Below, piece after piece: positions 42,826 to 53,393 of a DNA stretch of 64,000 nt. This DNA comes from Brevipalpus yothersi (lineage: Eukaryota; Arthropoda; Arachnida; Trombidiformes; Tenuipalpidae): the NCBI GenBank assembly GCA_003956705.1, contig QZCP01000072.1:64900-128899 (forward strand). The letters run 5' to 3'. Under the pieces are notes generated by a model. The model made no database searches and was not told the DNA's origin. It worked only from the letters and a program-made list of their open reading frames with translations. Every line of letters begins with the position of its first letter. Position 1 is the stretch's first letter. The position numbers were made by a program, and so were the translations under genes.

Positions 42826-44061
42826 ATGACCTCTTTCAGATTTGCTTCACCAATGCCTGCTAGTCAAGTCTTTCGAATAAACGAGGAAGGCCAGCCTAAG
42901 GGTCCAATTGTTCCAGCAATTGCGGAGACTTTCATCTGTTTTGTCAAAAAATTCAATCTAACATGGGTTCCTCCAGATAGGAATGTGAAGCGAACTGATG
43001 AATGCTATGAGGCTGGTGTGAACTTGATCTCACAAGATAGAGTTGATGGGGCATATAGTTTGACATCAATTCACAATGGTCTACCAGCTAATGTGACAAC
43101 TGGACCGATTGTTTGTGAAACATGGTGTAAAATAGGTAACTTTCCTGCGATATCATCATCAATAGTTTTCAGTGGACCAGGGATGACTTTAAAGCAACTG
43201 AATATTGGTTTCTTGATTCTGATATTATTCTGTCTGTTTCTGATGCTTCATTTAAGCAAAATAATAACAATATGCAACAAAACACCATCCGCTTCCTGGT
43301 TGCTGTATGCTTGCATGGTCAGACAAAATATTCCATCGACATTGAGAAGATCATTCATCTTAGGTTATTTAGTTCTGGTTCTTTCTATTCTTATCATACA
43401 GATAATTTTTGGCTCCTTCCTGCACACTGAAAGAACTTCGATCACCTCATTCGATAGGCTTGATTCATTTGAAGATGTCCAAGAGCACAATCTAACGACA
43501 ATCGTTCATGATGTGTCATCATGCCCGAAGCTAGTTGGAGAGAATCGTGGGTATAAGATTGTTCCTTTTGCAAATCAATATCTCTCAGATAATGATTTGA
43601 GTTGGTGCTATGGCTCAGGAAAATGTCCTATTCTGATGAACAATCTGGACCGCAATTTAATAGCTTCGGCAATGTGCTCATTTTATCCGGATAAAACCAT
43701 CAAAAATCCTCTATATCTGTCTCCTCCTCTTGGTAAAACTCTTGGAGGATACTTTCTGAACAATAAGGTGTCAAAAATTCAACAAGATCGTATAAAATCA
43801 TCTATTCAGCGTTCATTCGAGATGGGACTTGATATCAAGAGAGGTCCAACATCTAAAGGTCTTGCGACAAAAGCTGTTAAATCGGTGATCCAACTTAATT
43901 TGAATGAAGAATGTTTCGATAAAAAGATTCAAACGAGCTTCTCAAACCCAGTCCCATTAAGCTATGACTTTTACGAGAACTGTTTCATCTTATACATTCT
44001 GATAGCAATTACAGCATCAGCCATTCATCTTTTCACTTTAATAAGTAACCAAGCAAGATAG
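42826..44061 (+). CDS. Divergent ionotropic receptor, second B-type copy
   Basis: 411 residues from ATG 42826 (MTSFRF). It is the duplicate of 40693-41931, keeping KRTDECYEAG, FSGPGMTL and SFEMGLDIKRG. It retains the standard CYGSGKC and the usual spacing before it. GEL in S1 is GQP (EEGQPKGP), a charge-changing difference. Sequons NLTW, NVT and HNLT are all present. Identity to its sister is patchy: long runs of perfect match (for example around 42994-43060 and 43800-43970) alternate with clearly diverged stretches. Confidence 0.77.
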   Translation: MTSFRFASPMPASQVFRINEEGQPKGPIVPAIAETFICFVKKFNLTWVPPDRNVKRTDECYEAGVNLISQDRVDGAYSLTSIHNGLPANVTTGPIVCETWCKIGNFPAISSSIVFSGPGMTLKQLNIGFLILILFCLFLMLHLSKIITICNKTPSASWLLYACMVRQNIPSTLRRSFILGYLVLVLSILIIQIIFGSFLHTERTSITSFDRLDSFEDVQEHNLTTIVHDVSSCPKLVGENRGYKIVPFANQYLSDNDLSWCYGSGKCPILMNNLDRNLIASAMCSFYPDKTIKNPLYLSPPLGKTLGGYFLNNKVSKIQQDRIKSSIQRSFEMGLDIKRGPTSKGLATKAVKSVIQLNLNEECFDKKIQTSFSNPVPLSYDFYENCFILYILIAITASAIHLFTLISNQAR

Positions 44062-44597
44062 TTATATTATGATGAACTTGTTCATTCGTACTGCAATCAC
44101 AGTTGACCCTTTGACACTGTAGCTTAATCAATATATCAATAATTGAATTAGATTAAATAAAATGAACCAATAATCCATGAAGCCAGATTCAGCTGTACAG
44201 AAGTGCTGATCAAAAGTAGTGATGTGTTGATAAAGATAGTTCTTTCTCATAGACATTGGGTAGCTTGGGGTTCACTATCGAGAGATATTGATTTGATTGC
44301 TTTCAATTGCTGTATTGTTGATATTGAAGGTGCGCTCCACGAAAACAAGTTGACCCACCCTTTTACATAATATTGAAGTTCTAAGAAGTTATCAGTCAAA
44401 TCTAGCCACTTCTGACTAAAATACATGTATGTTTCCCTCACAACTGAATGAATGTTCAATGCCAAACTGATGTCACCATTTTTGAATAAATTGAATGAAA
44501 TGACGAATTTGAATCATATCAATACTATCCACGACTTGAGATACAACAATGTTTAACATATCTAGATTGCAAAGTTCCTATTTGATTACTAAAGAAA
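44062..44597. other. Intergenic
   Basis: No supported feature. Confidence 0.45.
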
Positions 44598-45821
44598 ATG
44601 GAAATGTTCAGATTTGTCCTTCCATTCTCTCCAAATCAACTTGCCAAAATCAATCAGCGAGGTGAAATTGAAGGACCAATGAGATTAGTTATCAGGGAAG
44701 CTTTAATTCATTTTATTGTGAGATTCAATATTAGCTGGGTATTTCCAAGTGATCATCCTCAAACAGCTGATGATATTATTATCGGTGGTGTCGAAATGAT
44801 TGGACAAGATAAAGCAGATGGAACTTCGGGTGCTCTACTGTTACTGGATCATCTACCTGATAATGTGACAACAGGACCAGTGGTCAATAATAGATGGTGT
44901 AGACTGGCCTCATCACCTGTAATACGATCATCAACACTATCAAATGGACCAGGATCCGCTTTGATACAGATCAGATTAGAGTTACTAATTGCTAGTGTGA
45001 TGATTCTCATCCTTTTGCTTCATTTGAATCAGCACTCCAAGAACTGGCAGAATATCATAGTGTCTGCATGGCTAGCGTATACCCATTTTGTTCGACAAAA
45101 TATAACTATCAAGAAATGGTTTATCTTCAGATATACGAGTATGGTTCTCATCATGTCTGCATTTTTGTTCCAGATACTTTTTGGTTGTCTCCTTCACACT
45201 GAACGAGCTTCAATCAGCTCTTTCACGCGAATAGATTCATTCCAAGATGTGCGTGCCCATAATCTGACCAAATTCATTCCCGACATATCAGCTTGCTCCA
45301 GTATGGTTGAACAAGATCTGGAATATTGGGTGATCATTCTTGCACGTCAGTTTGTCAATGGTGAAGATATCAGTTGGTGTGTTGCTACTGGAAAGTGTGT
45401 AATACTAATCAACAATCTTGATTTTTATGCAATAACATCGTTTGTGTGCTCAATTTATCCTACAATATACCTTAAAAATCCACCATATCTATCACCTATT
45501 TTAGCTGAGAGCCTTGGTGGCTATCTGTTGAACAAAAAGATAGCAAAAAACAAGCGAGATCAGATAGATAGATTTATCAGGCACTCATATGAAATAGGAC
45601 TTGAGAAAAAGAATGGATTCTTGTCCAAGAGCTATGCTAGACGAGCTATTGAAGAGGTAACTCAAATGAAAGCAAATGAAGAGTGTTTTTCGAAAACTAT
45701 TCAAATGAGTCTATCAAGTCCAGTTTCTTTGGGCATACAATTCTTTGAAAATTGTTTCTTTTTGTACTTGATATTGATAATTTTATCAGTGCTACTTCAC
45801 ATAATCTCATTAAATACCTGA
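44598..45821 (+). CDS. Divergent ionotropic receptor
   Basis: 407 residues from ATG 44598 (MEMFRF), with in-frame stop TGA shortly upstream. Sequons are NISW, NVT and HNLT. ADGTSG replaces the common ADGAFS. M1 is VMILILLLHLNQ. The pore stretch WLAYTHFVRQN is followed by a one-residue-offset linker. M3 ends FGCLLHTERAS (Thr to Ala). CX5C is CVATGKC, and SFEMGLE is altered to SYEIGLE. EECFSK precedes M4, and the protein stops four residues after it. There is no close sister in the window. Motif drift with an intact frame suggests specialised ligand use or early relaxation. Confidence 0.74.
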   Translation: MEMFRFVLPFSPNQLAKINQRGEIEGPMRLVIREALIHFIVRFNISWVFPSDHPQTADDIIIGGVEMIGQDKADGTSGALLLLDHLPDNVTTGPVVNNRWCRLASSPVIRSSTLSNGPGSALIQIRLELLIASVMILILLLHLNQHSKNWQNIIVSAWLAYTHFVRQNITIKKWFIFRYTSMVLIMSAFLFQILFGCLLHTERASISSFTRIDSFQDVRAHNLTKFIPDISACSSMVEQDLEYWVIILARQFVNGEDISWCVATGKCVILINNLDFYAITSFVCSIYPTIYLKNPPYLSPILAESLGGYLLNKKIAKNKRDQIDRFIRHSYEIGLEKKNGFLSKSYARRAIEEVTQMKANEECFSKTIQMSLSSPVSLGIQFFENCFFLYLILIILSVLLHIISLNT

Positions 45822-46437
45822 TTATCTAAGTTCATTCTCTGTCGTTCAATTCGAGATCTATCAAGCCCACAAGCTACATTCTAGGAATTGCAATTTATCT
45901 GTATTTAATGTAAGCTAGCTGTTTGATCTATTCAGATAAAAGTCCTCTCCAATAAGGAAGAGATGCACACTATGTTGGCTATAGATGAGCTCCTCGAATA
46001 ACTAAGGGTGTCAAGATAGAACCAGTGATAATAATCCATATTAGAATCTCTGATCAACCGAAATGGTGATGGATAATGAATACATTTCATTGAATTTCAA
46101 AGATATGTGAGCTACACACTTCACTATATCGATTGGTTGGTCACGCTCAAACTGAAAATGACTGATAGAAGACAAGAATTAATGAATTGCGCTATTAACT
46201 ATTGAGATGAATTTGATATAAGTACATGTAGGTACCTTATTTTCTAATATCTAGACAGGAAACTCATGAGAACTAAATGGACACATTTCTCATGATTATG
46301 AGTATTATATGTATTTATGATAATTTATTGAAAAGTTCGGATCTCTCAAACAAATTGAAAATGAGACCTAGTATTGAGTATTCGAGTGTAATTTTCAGGT
46401 TCCACTAATGATAAAATAATTTCATCTCTTAAGATAG
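45822..46437. other. Intergenic up to the assembly gap
   Basis: Bases about 46240-46437 resemble 49080-49240 upstream of the 49427-50656 gene (shared CATTTCTCATGATTATG and AATAATTTCATCT), a remnant of tandem duplication. Confidence 0.45.
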
Positions 46438-46685
46438 NNNNNNNNNNNNNNNNNNNNNNNNNNNNNNNNNNNNNNNNNNNNNNNNNNNNNNNNNNNNNNN
46501 NNNNNNNNNNNNNNNNNNNNNNNNNNNNNNNNNNNNNNNNNNNNNNNNNNNNNNNNNNNNNNNNNNNNNNNNNNNNNNNNNNNNNNNNNNNNNNNNNNNN
46601 NNNNNNNNNNNNNNNNNNNNNNNNNNNNNNNNNNNNNNNNNNNNNNNNNNNNNNNNNNNNNNNNNNNNNNNNNNNNNNNNNNNNN
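46438..46685. other. Assembly gap (248 N)
   Basis: All bases are N. The gap directly precedes repeat-like sequence, as expected where a transposon breaks an assembly. Confidence 1.
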
Positions 46686-47200
46686 TGTTGCAGAATGCAC
46701 TAACTCAAAGAAATAGATTCGCGACTCTACAGCTCTGAGAGCTAGTAACTCCTCTTCGATAACCTACCAGGGCCACCGGCGGCTATCAGGCGAACGGACC
46801 TAGGGGCTGAGACAGGCACTGAGTGCTAGAAAACTACTACAAATCACTGAGTGATCACAAAGAGTTTAATTAAGGGTATACTTAGATGATGAAACTTGTC
46901 CACACAATTGGACAGAGTTTCGGGTTTACAAGAAAGGGTATATATGTGTGTGTCTTCGATGCAGAGATCGATTGGTCTTTATATAGTGACCAGAGAGGGA
47001 GGGAAGGAGAAGGATTAGAGAGGCTGAGGCCGCTCATTGGCCGAAGACAACTTTCTCACGATGAGAGAAGTGCCAGAGGCACAGAGAGCAAGTGTAAGGA
47101 AAACATACAAAGAATGAAATTAATAAGAAAAGAGAGTAAATAAATAAAGTGAGCAAGAAGCCGAGGCTTCATCAAGGAGGACCAGATTTCCGCTCACAAT
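46686..47200. mobile_element. LTR-like or other inserted element, incomplete at the gap
   Basis: This block is richer in G and C than its neighbours and has no counterpart in the otherwise homologous upstream region of the 49427-50656 gene, so it looks inserted. It begins TGTTGCAG directly after the gap. It has a TATA-like TTTATATAG at about 46978-46986 and AATAAA at 47143-47148, and could end near CTCACA at about 47200. That order suits an LTR, but the left end and any target duplication are hidden by the gap. No protein is encoded. Confidence 0.35.
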
Positions 47201-47369
47201 AGACTAGGTGCAATAATTATCTAGTTGTTTTTGGGATAAAATTTTCCAAAACTCTCACTAAGCTGACAACTTGAGAGTACCAAACTTTGAGAATATAAAT
47301 GTTGGATTGTTTGCACTAGTAGACTTTTGACAAATTCACTGATACCAGTGAATAGTTACAAATCGGCTG
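47201..47369. other. Upstream flank of the 47370-48587 gene
   Basis: The last about 50 bases align with those before 49427 (GACAAATTC...GTGAAnAGTT), supporting common origin of both promoters. Confidence 0.4.
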
Positions 47370-48587
47370 ATGAATATGCTCAGATTTGCTTTCCCGTTTC
47401 GGCCATTTGAGTTGGCGAGGATCAATGAAAAGCGTGAGCTTGTAGGACGAGCGAAGGACATTTATGAGGATGCCTTTATCTGCCTCATTGCCAGGAACAA
47501 TATATCGTGGATTGCTCCAAGCAAGAATTTACAAACTGCTGGAGATATCATCATCGAAGGAGTTCAAAGGGTCTCCAAGGATGAAGCTGATATAGCATTT
47601 GGCCCATTGATGCTATTCGAAGGGCTGCCTAGTAACACTACGACTGGACCAGCTATCAATGATCGATGGTGCAAACTAGCTACATCACCTTTGGTTAGAT
47701 CATCTATTCTCACAAGTGGGCCAGAATTAGCTTTGAAACAACTTGGGATAGAAACCTCGCTTTTATTTATTGGTCTAATTTTGATGCTTCATCTAGCTCA
47801 GCTGCTTTCAAATGGTGGCAATATACTGAGTTCCTGTTGGCTAGTATACACCAGTTTGTTCCGTCAATATATTCCAAAGGTTTTGGAAAAATCGTTCTTC
47901 ATGGGATATCTTGTATTAGTTATGTCTACCTTCTTGATTCAAACATTATTTGGTTCCTTATTGCACACCGAAACAACTTCTATTAGTTCTTTTGTTAGAA
48001 CAGATTCATTACAAGAAGCAAACAGACAAAATCTGACAAAGTTTGCTGCTGATTCTTCATCTTGTCCGAGGCTAGTCAAAGACAATTATCGGTACCATGT
48101 AATTCATCCAGCTCAAGATTTACATCGTGATTTCAGTCATTGTATAGCTTCCAGCAAGTGTGCTATATTAGTGAATACCGTTAATTTCAATTTACTAACT
48201 TCATTAGTGTGTACCCTAAATCCTACAAAAATACTAGAAAATCCTCCTTATATTTCCCCTGTACTGACTAGAAGTGCTGGTGGATATATCTTGAATAAAA
48301 GATTGCCAAAGAAACTGATAGATAAAATGAGTAGTAGGATTCAGCGATCCTTTGAAATGGGACTAGAGAAGAAGAATGGCTTTCAATCACAAAATCATGC
48401 GAAAAGAATTGTCAAAACTTTCACTCGAAAAAATCTGAATGATGAATGTTTCTCAAAAACCATTCGGACCAAAATTTCTATCCCAGTTGCTTTGAACATT
48501 GGATTTTTCCTTAACTGTTATATACTGTATTTTCTCATCGTATTAATCTCCCTATTCATTCATTTCTTCTCCATATGGGTCCCATAA
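47370..48587 (+). CDS. Divergent ionotropic receptor, C pair
   Basis: 405 residues from ATG 47370 (MNMLRF). S1 has NISW and NTT sequons, and the usual ADG is ADI (DEADIAFGP), shared only with its sister 49427-50656. M3 ends FGSLLHTETTS, so the Arg of HTERTS is lost. S2 has QNLT in place of HNLT, CIASSKC, SFEMGLEKKNG and NDECFSK. It stops right after M4 (WVP). The first about 105 bases are about 92% identical to the sister gene, including 31 consecutive matches, while later parts are clearly less similar. Its upstream region carries the inserted element described at 46686-47200. Confidence 0.76.
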   Translation: MNMLRFAFPFRPFELARINEKRELVGRAKDIYEDAFICLIARNNISWIAPSKNLQTAGDIIIEGVQRVSKDEADIAFGPLMLFEGLPSNTTTGPAINDRWCKLATSPLVRSSILTSGPELALKQLGIETSLLFIGLILMLHLAQLLSNGGNILSSCWLVYTSLFRQYIPKVLEKSFFMGYLVLVMSTFLIQTLFGSLLHTETTSISSFVRTDSLQEANRQNLTKFAADSSSCPRLVKDNYRYHVIHPAQDLHRDFSHCIASSKCAILVNTVNFNLLTSLVCTLNPTKILENPPYISPVLTRSAGGYILNKRLPKKLIDKMSSRIQRSFEMGLEKKNGFQSQNHAKRIVKTFTRKNLNDECFSKTIRTKISIPVALNIGFFLNCYILYFLIVLISLFIHFFSIWVP

Positions 48588-49426
48588 AAGGTGAGATGTG
48601 CTCAAAAATGTCGATAAAATAGTCTCTCCTTATGAGTAAATCTTGCATTTTAACTTAAACATTTATAAATCTCTTGGGTTTTTTGCTATATATTCTAATC
48701 AAAGAGGCTTTACATGCAAATAAAAATAATCAACTATCGTGATCCAGATCGTGTCATTTATTCCAAAGATCACATCAAAATGTAGGCATGAGCTATTAAC
48801 TAGTGTCCTACATCATTTACGCTTGCTGCTTAGTCATTTAGAATGGTCTGAGAAGCAAATAGCTCGATCTTGAGATATTATTCTATTCTAATAGTCAGAT
48901 TAAATGGAACAGTAATGAATACTGTAGAAGTACTAGTGCTAAAACTCAATAATATTGATCAATTGATTCGAAAATTTAACATTGATTTTGAATATAGCAA
49001 AATTGCAGACAAAAAGGGAATAATTTCACTTTTCAGCATCGAAATGATATTAATAGGTCTTACTTTCTCCTTACATTTTAACACATTTCACATTTCTCAT
49101 GATTATGGATATTAAATACATCTATTATGGTCTGTTTTGGAGTTTTCTTGAATCTGCGAAACAAAAGACCTCCAAAGCGGTTGACTGTAATTGTTGTGTT
49201 CTTGAGTCTTCTCTTAATGACCAAATAATTTCATCTTGACCTTTAAAATGGACCTGCCGCCATCATCAATGAACTGTTTTGAGAGAAAAAGTTTTCTGAA
49301 GGGTCATCTGAGCATCAAACTTACGAGTTTAGAGTTCCGCTTATTTCTATTTGTAAAATTTGAATGCGGTAAAAAAAATTTGCCTAACAAACTCTTAGAA
49401 GATAGTGAAAAGTTTCAATTTGATTG
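48588..49426. other. Intergenic
   Basis: Contains DNA homologous to the upstream flank of the preceding gene (49080-49240) and no supported gene. The open frames at 48870 and 49236 are not conserved. Confidence 0.45.
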
Positions 49427-50656
49427 ATGAAGATGCTCAGATTTGCTTGTCCATTCCGGCCATTTGAGTTGGCGAGGATCAATGAAAAGGGTGAGCTTGT
49501 AGGAGGAGCGAAGGACATTATTGAGGATGCCTTCATCTACCTTACGGCCAAAATCAATGTATCCTGGATATCTCCAAGTGAAAATTTACAAACCGCTGAT
49601 GATATTGTTATCGAGGGAGTTCGAAGGACTTCTCGGGATGAAGCGGATATAGCATTTGGTCCATTATTACTATTGGAAGGTTTATTAAGTAATACTACAC
49701 TTGGGCCTGCTATCAATGATCGATGGTGTAAGTTAGCCTCATCACCTTCGGTTAAATCATCTATTCTTACAGATGGACCAGAAATAGCTTTACGACAGCT
49801 TCGAATAGAAACTTCAATCCTTCTTATTGGCCTCATTCTGATGCTTCATCTATCGCAGTTATTTGCAAATGGTGGTAGCATTCTCACTTCCTGTTGGCTG
49901 GTTTATGTCAGTTTGATCCGTCAATGTATTCCTATGATTCTGAGAAAATCATTTGTCATTGGCTATGTGGTATTAATTGTGTCTACTTTCTTGATTCAAA
50001 TACTATTCGGTTCCTTCATGCACACTGAGAGAACTTCAATCAGTTCCTTTGCTCGGACGGATTCCTTACAAGTGGCAAGTAGGCAAAACTTGACAAAGTT
50101 TGTTCTTGGTACTTCATCTTGTCCAAAATTGGTGAAAGAGAATCATGAATACCATGTAATCCATTTACCTCGAGATATACGGCGTGATTTCAGTCATTGT
50201 ATATCTTCCAGCAAGTGTGCTATATTGGTGAATACTGTGGATTTTAATTTATTAACATCGTTATTGTGCACACTGAACCCTAAAAAAATGCTCAAAAATC
50301 CTCCATATATGTCTCCTGTTCTCGTTGGAAGTATTGGTGGATATATTCTAAATCAAAGAATGCCAAAAAAACAGAGAGATAAAATAAATAGTCAAATTCA
50401 GCGGTCATTCGAAATGGGACTAGAAAAGAAAAATGGCTTGCAATCACAGAGTCATGCAAAAAGAATGGTGAAAACTTTCACTCGAAGAAATGCGAATGAG
50501 GAATGTTTTTCACACACCATTGGGACAAAAATTTCTATTCCTGTTGCTTTGAATATTGAATTTTTCCATAATTGTTACCTTCTATATTCTTTGATCATAC
50601 TGTTATCACTAGTTGTCCATTTCTCCTCACTCTGGTTTCGATATATAATAAAATAA
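49427..50656 (+). CDS. Divergent ionotropic receptor, C pair
   Basis: 409 residues from ATG 49427 (MKMLRF); the TTG one codon earlier is not used. Sister of 47370-48587 with the same ADI variant, but HTERTS is intact (FGSFMHTERTS). Sequons are NVSW, NTT and QNLT. CX5C is CISSSKC, followed by LLTSLLCTLNP, SFEMGLEKKNG and NEECFSH. A short basic end (RYIIK) follows M4. Having the intact channel-proximal motif while the sister lost it suggests the two copies have diverged in function. Confidence 0.76.
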   Translation: MKMLRFACPFRPFELARINEKGELVGGAKDIIEDAFIYLTAKINVSWISPSENLQTADDIVIEGVRRTSRDEADIAFGPLLLLEGLLSNTTLGPAINDRWCKLASSPSVKSSILTDGPEIALRQLRIETSILLIGLILMLHLSQLFANGGSILTSCWLVYVSLIRQCIPMILRKSFVIGYVVLIVSTFLIQILFGSFMHTERTSISSFARTDSLQVASRQNLTKFVLGTSSCPKLVKENHEYHVIHLPRDIRRDFSHCISSSKCAILVNTVDFNLLTSLLCTLNPKKMLKNPPYMSPVLVGSIGGYILNQRMPKKQRDKINSQIQRSFEMGLEKKNGLQSQSHAKRMVKTFTRRNANEECFSHTIGTKISIPVALNIEFFHNCYLLYSLIILLSLVVHFSSLWFRYIIK

Positions 50657-51327
50657 GCTCCTATTTGTCTGTATAACTCCCATATACTAATGAATGCTAC
50701 GTTCAAATTTGAGAATTAATTTAGCATAAACTTTTTTCATGATCTTCAATTAGCTGTGAAAGATATTCCCACAGGAAAATATACATCCCAGAACCTTTTT
50801 CTCAGATAATGAATCTTTTTTTGCCAGTACTAAGAATCAAATCCAACCATTTGATCTTTAAATGAGATCTATAACATAGTTAAGATTGTTTAGTACTCGG
50901 CATTGCGAAACATGCTGGATCGCAAATCAGATTCTTCCGTGACATGATGAAATTAGTATCGTTTCCAAGGCATCCAGTGTCTCTGAAACAGATTTCTAAA
51001 GAAAGAATCCACAGACACTTATCGAAGACGATTATTGAGAAAATCACAGAACAGAGGAGCTGTAGTGCTGTAATTTTTTGTTGAGATCCATTATTATCGA
51101 TCAATTTTGAGACAAAATATTCGTCAGATATCTTACATCTAAGATGATGGAGTTTTGATCAGAGTAAAACAGAGATGAATCGTCTAGATAAAAAGCTTTC
51201 CACAACCTTAAAATCATCATTACTTCGAACAATAAATGAATTGTTCTTGTGTTTGAAATAAAAATCTACTCAAAATATTCTTCAGATAGCTTAAAACAAA
51301 GGTTAAGCTGATCTTAATACTTTTATC
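50657..51327. other. Intergenic
   Basis: No supported feature. Confidence 0.45.
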
Positions 51328-52587
51328 ATGTTTCCATTCAAATTTTCGATCCCATTTCCACCAAATCGATTGTTACGAATCACCGAAAAAGGTGAACTTA
51401 CAGGACGATTGAAGCCACTGATTGAGGAAACTTTCAACTACTTCTCAATTAAATTTAACCTAACTTGGACAGTTCCACACAAAAAATTCAAGGCCTCTGA
51501 TGATATTCAAATTGAAGGAGTAAAATTGGTTAGTCAAGGTAAGGCTGATGGTGCAGGTAGTGGTTTACCGTTATTAAATGGATTACCTGATAATGTCACA
51601 GCTGCACCGTCCGTGAGTCGCTTATGGTGTAGAATAGCAACCTCACCATCAGTGGAATCATCTGTACTAACCGATGGACCAGAATTGGCCCTAGAGCAAC
51701 TCAGAATAGAATTTGTGATCCTGATTATTGTGATTTTGTTTCTCATGTTCTATTTGGCTCAGATGATTTCAAACCAAGGTAATATTCTGGTCACCACTTG
51801 GTTGGTATATTCGAGCTTGGTACGGCAGAATATTTCTCCAATGCTCCGGGAATCTTTCATCTGGGGGTATATGGTATTAATTTTATCCACCCTGTTGATT
51901 CAAATTCTATTCACATCACTTCTGCACACAGAGAGGAATTCGATTAGTTCATTCATTAAAGTCAATACAGTTGAGGATATGAAAAAATTTCAATTGATAC
52001 CTCTTGTGCTTAGCATTTCACCATGTTCTAAGCTGGTCGGAAAAAATGTAAAGTATATTCTCATCCGTCCGGCAGAGCAATACTTTTCTGGTGCAGATTT
52101 TACTTGGTGTGTTGCAACTGGAAAATGTGCCCTGCTGATGAGTAGTTTCGATTTTAATCTATTGACATCGTTCACCTGCACACTGTATCCTGATATTGTA
52201 CTCAAAAATCCCCCTTATTTGTCACCGAATCTGGCTGTTAGTATAGGTGGATATTTTTTGAGCACCAGTATGCCGAAGAATCAACGGGAACGAATGAGTG
52301 GCTATATTCACCATTCGTTTGAGATGGGACTCGATCAGAAGAGAGGTTTATTGTCCAAAAAATTTGGAATGCAAATCAGCGAAGGAATAACCCAATTGAG
52401 AGCAGATGATAGATGCTTCGCGAATGAAATTCGAACTGAATTTTCAACCCCAGCTGAACTGAGTTTTCAATTCTATCGCAATTGTTTTATCTTATATTTT
52501 CTGATCATATTTTGCTCCATCATCCTTCATATGATTTCCATATTGAAATTCAACCACTATCCTGATCTAGCTCGCATATCACCGTAG
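51328..52587 (+). CDS. Divergent ionotropic receptor
   Basis: 419 residues from ATG 51328 (MFPFKF). It is one of two copies whose codons at the conserved start motif contain no AG dinucleotide there, because Arg is Lys. S1 has NLTW and NVT. ADGAGSG replaces ADGAFS. M1 is VILIIVILFLMFYLAQM. M3 ends FTSLLHTERNS. The IDSFxDV strand is VNTVEDM and the third sequon is absent (FQLIP). CX5C is CVATGKC, SFEMGLDQKRG is present and EEC is DRC. A tail of about 17 residues follows M4. It is closest in the window to 53394-54653 (shared SKKFGMQ). Confidence 0.75.
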   Translation: MFPFKFSIPFPPNRLLRITEKGELTGRLKPLIEETFNYFSIKFNLTWTVPHKKFKASDDIQIEGVKLVSQGKADGAGSGLPLLNGLPDNVTAAPSVSRLWCRIATSPSVESSVLTDGPELALEQLRIEFVILIIVILFLMFYLAQMISNQGNILVTTWLVYSSLVRQNISPMLRESFIWGYMVLILSTLLIQILFTSLLHTERNSISSFIKVNTVEDMKKFQLIPLVLSISPCSKLVGKNVKYILIRPAEQYFSGADFTWCVATGKCALLMSSFDFNLLTSFTCTLYPDIVLKNPPYLSPNLAVSIGGYFLSTSMPKNQRERMSGYIHHSFEMGLDQKRGLLSKKFGMQISEGITQLRADDRCFANEIRTEFSTPAELSFQFYRNCFILYFLIIFCSIILHMISILKFNHYPDLARISP

Positions 52588-53393
52588 AAATTGATTTGTA
52601 GATTGTGTGATACTGTGGAATTAATTAAAATGCTTTAAAGTATCAATTTCAATTACTTTTTCTATTCAATCAAAATGCTACTTAGCTCTTTTAATCACCC
52701 AACTGTATTAAGCTGGAAACTTCCCCCCTCATTCCAGATACATACATACGTACATACGAGAATTATATTGGCTAAAAGATGAGTGATTCAATCGATCAGT
52801 TTCAAGACATCCAACTAAGAGTTTCTGTATTTAACAATTCTTCCCTCTTATATAGAGGAAAATCGATTGAATAACGGTCCAAGAAATTCATCTTACATCA
52901 TTCTTCTATCAAATTAGAATTCCATGAGTTTAATAGAAAATTCTATTTCACAATAGATACAAATTATCCTTGAACAAACAGTAGTATGGATTCAAGCTGA
53001 TTACTTTTGAATGTTCAATATCAATAAAAAAAGCATTAAAATGAGATGAAAACTACCTCAAAGGATCAAAATTTCAGCTGCAATACTGGTGAGTAAATAC
53101 AGCAATACAATCAAGGTAAAAATAAACAATCAAAACCTCACAACAAACGATTCCAACGAGATTTGTTTAGCTTCAAGCTAATGAAAGTAACGATCGATTT
53201 GGATAGAGTTTGACATGGAAACTTTTGTCGGATCAAATCTGACACTTCCATATATTCTTTTCCTAGGTTCATATTGAATGAGATGTGGTAATAGTGTGTG
53301 ATTTATCTGTGACTGTTTTTTGAGCTTCATTGGGCGGATTATGTGTCCAATACACACCATATCGAATTTGTATAGTTTCTTAGCTGTCCATCC
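52588..53393. other. Intergenic
   Basis: A short CATACATACGTACATACG run lies near 52740. Otherwise I see nothing. Confidence 0.45.

Larger units (their letters stand above)
41950..44061 (+). repeat. Two-gene tandem duplication, copy 2 (with internal deletion)
   Basis: Matches 38110-41935 in the same order, but about 1.7 kb is missing between roughly 42340 and 42390. The deletion removes most of receptor A' and part of the A'-B' spacer. Confidence 0.8.

Noticed and set aside
46422..46700. Open frame across the N gap
   Set aside because: It exists only because N was translated as unknown residues.
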